Below, piece after piece: positions 63,092 through 64,000 of a DNA stretch of 64,000 bases. The notes below the pieces were generated by a model that saw only the letters and a list, made by a program, of their open reading frames with translations, was not told the DNA's origin and did not search any database. This DNA is from an uncultured Porphyromonadaceae bacterium. GTDB taxonomy: Bacteria; Bacteroidota; Bacteroidia; Bacteroidales; Paludibacteraceae. The position numbers and the translations under genes are program-made. Positions within the stretch are counted from its first letter, which is position 1. Every line of letters begins with the position of its first letter. The DNA lies in the NCBI GenBank assembly GCA_949285425.1, contig CASEAJ010000109.1:1-64000 (forward strand), written 5' to 3'.

Positions 63092-64000
63092 ATGCGAAGC
63101 CTTGTCCTTGCTCTGTATTGCATGCTGCTTTTACCGCTTCTTGCACAAGAAACGGCAAAAGACGAAGTGCGCCTGAAAACAAACGAAACGTTTGCCGGCG
63201 ACATCCTGTTCCGCAACGAACAGGTCATTGTGCTGCAAACGGAAAACGGAGAACGGTTGCAGTTCCCTACAGCCGATGTGCTTTCGGTGAAACAGGCCGG
63301 AGGAACAAGCAATGTACAGATTACGCTGAAAACCGGAGAAAGCTATTGCGGAAAGGTACAGGCCGAAAACGAACAGGTTGTCATGCTGGAAACCGCCACC
63401 GGCGAACGCATCCAGATACGCAAAACGGAAATTGCCGGCACGGAACCTTGTGCCTCCGCCGTCGGTGACACAACACCGCCAAACAACGCGGACGAAACGG
63501 CCGGCACAACCGATGGCAACAAATTCAACATGATGCTCGACCTGTCGGGCGGAGGCTCCTTTGCCCGGAACAGCTACGGATGGGCACCTGCCCTGCAAGG
63601 TACCTTGACCTTCGGAGTCAGAGACGTGTTGCTGCCCAACACCTTCATGGGTGTAGGCACGGGATATGCCATGTGCTTTGCCGGAAAATCAGCGGAAGAG
63701 TTCATCGGTCTTATACCGGTATTTGCCCGCCTGCAAGGCACCATAGGCCAACGTGTCACCGCACCCTATGTGGAACTGGATGCGGGCTACGGATTCAGCC
63801 TGCGGAGCGACATAAAAGGCGGCCTGATGCTGAAGCTCTCGCTCGGAGTGACCCGCCGTTTTTCAAGCCGTACCGCCGTGTATGCCGGCATCTACGGCAG
63901 CCTGCAAAGCCTCTCGGGCGACGGCATGCGCGAAATCAACGCCTGGGGCGACGTATACACCTACAATGGACACACCACCACCCAACAGGCAGGCGTGAAA
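63092..64000 (+). CDS. Exported protein of unknown function, partial (runs off window)
   Basis: The frame is open for 303 codons from the ATG 63092 to the window end. A signal peptide (MRSLVLALYCMLLLPLLA) is followed by two related short segments (about 25-68 and 70-112: RLKTNETFAGDILFRNEQVIV and ITLKTGESYCGKVQAENEQVV in pieces). These look like a duplicated small beta domain. After a Thr/Asp-rich linker (about 118-140) comes a probable outer-membrane barrel (MMLDLSGGGSFARNS, TFMGVGTGYAMCF, VELDAGYGFSL, LMLKLSLGVTRRFSS). I do not recognise a family. It follows argD by 71 bp. Confidence 0.75.
   Translation, partial: MRSLVLALYCMLLLPLLAQETAKDEVRLKTNETFAGDILFRNEQVIVLQTENGERLQFPTADVLSVKQAGGTSNVQITLKTGESYCGKVQAENEQVVMLETATGERIQIRKTEIAGTEPCASAVGDTTPPNNADETAGTTDGNKFNMMLDLSGGGSFARNSYGWAPALQGTLTFGVRDVLLPNTFMGVGTGYAMCFAGKSAEEFIGLIPVFARLQGTIGQRVTAPYVELDAGYGFSLRSDIKGGLMLKLSLGVTRRFSSRTAVYAGIYGSLQSLSGDGMREINAWGDVYTYNGHTTTQQAGVK

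Overview
The window is chromosomal DNA of a Bacteroidota bacterium, order Bacteroidales. Evidence seen directly: SusC/SusD pairs, a hybrid two-component regulator, lipoboxes, and Bacteroidota-type -7 promoter elements (TAnnTTTG) upstream of many genes. At least nine proteins end in a C-terminal domain that looks like a type IX secretion (T9SS) sorting signal. This mix of Sus-type glycan foraging and T9SS cargo points to a Prevotellaceae/Paraprevotella-like gut organism rather than a classical Bacteroides. The genus is an inference; no rRNA or tRNA gene lies in the window to test it.

Positions 1-38784 form one large polysaccharide utilisation locus (PUL). A membrane-spanning hybrid sensor/regulator (34699-38784, + strand) is divergent from about 33 kb of minus-strand genes. 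In transcription order these are: mutarotase lipoprotein, SusC, SusD, GH43 arabinanase-like lipoprotein, FG-GAP propeller protein, a second GH43 lipoprotein, an FG-GAP propeller with a GH43 enzyme nested inside it, GH31, two SusE/F-like binding proteins, a T9SS version of the second GH43, a third FG-GAP protein, an SGNH hydrolase, GH172 (DUF2961), an unassigned alpha/alpha-barrel protein, a GLUG-SGNH-GLUG protein, and a sulfatase that runs off the left edge. The enzymes suggest a branched, arabinofuranose-containing and probably esterified and sulfated glycan. Much of the machinery is predicted to be surface-exposed through T9SS.

Positions 39267-41327 hold three related FKBP-type genes, the middle one without a catalytic domain. 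They are followed by a GH2 beta-galactosidase (41689-44775), an Lrp/AsnC regulator (44954-45415), a translationally coupled acyl-CoA ligase and PlsC-type acyltransferase pair (48429-45491, minus), a TGS-domain uridine-kinase-like protein (48911-50581), an orphan HigA-type regulator (51104-51445), a TonB-receptor-like barrel (51650-53764), a very large C10 cysteine protease with a T9SS signal (53948-58327), a Na/phosphate symporter, a Na/Ca exchanger, an ArgD-type aminotransferase and a partial membrane-associated protein at the right edge.

The most unusual signal is in the spaces between genes. Three intergenic regions (22927-23014, 34201-34288, 48573-48726) carry gapless arrays of 22-bp units. 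The sequences are unrelated, but the geometry is the same: two dyads per unit, with centres 11 bp apart. One array lies between two outward-facing -7 promoter elements. A second class (five loci with a 7-bp period, one with an 8-bp period) consists of inverted repeats whose arms are short tandem repeats. Both classes conserve geometry rather than sequence.
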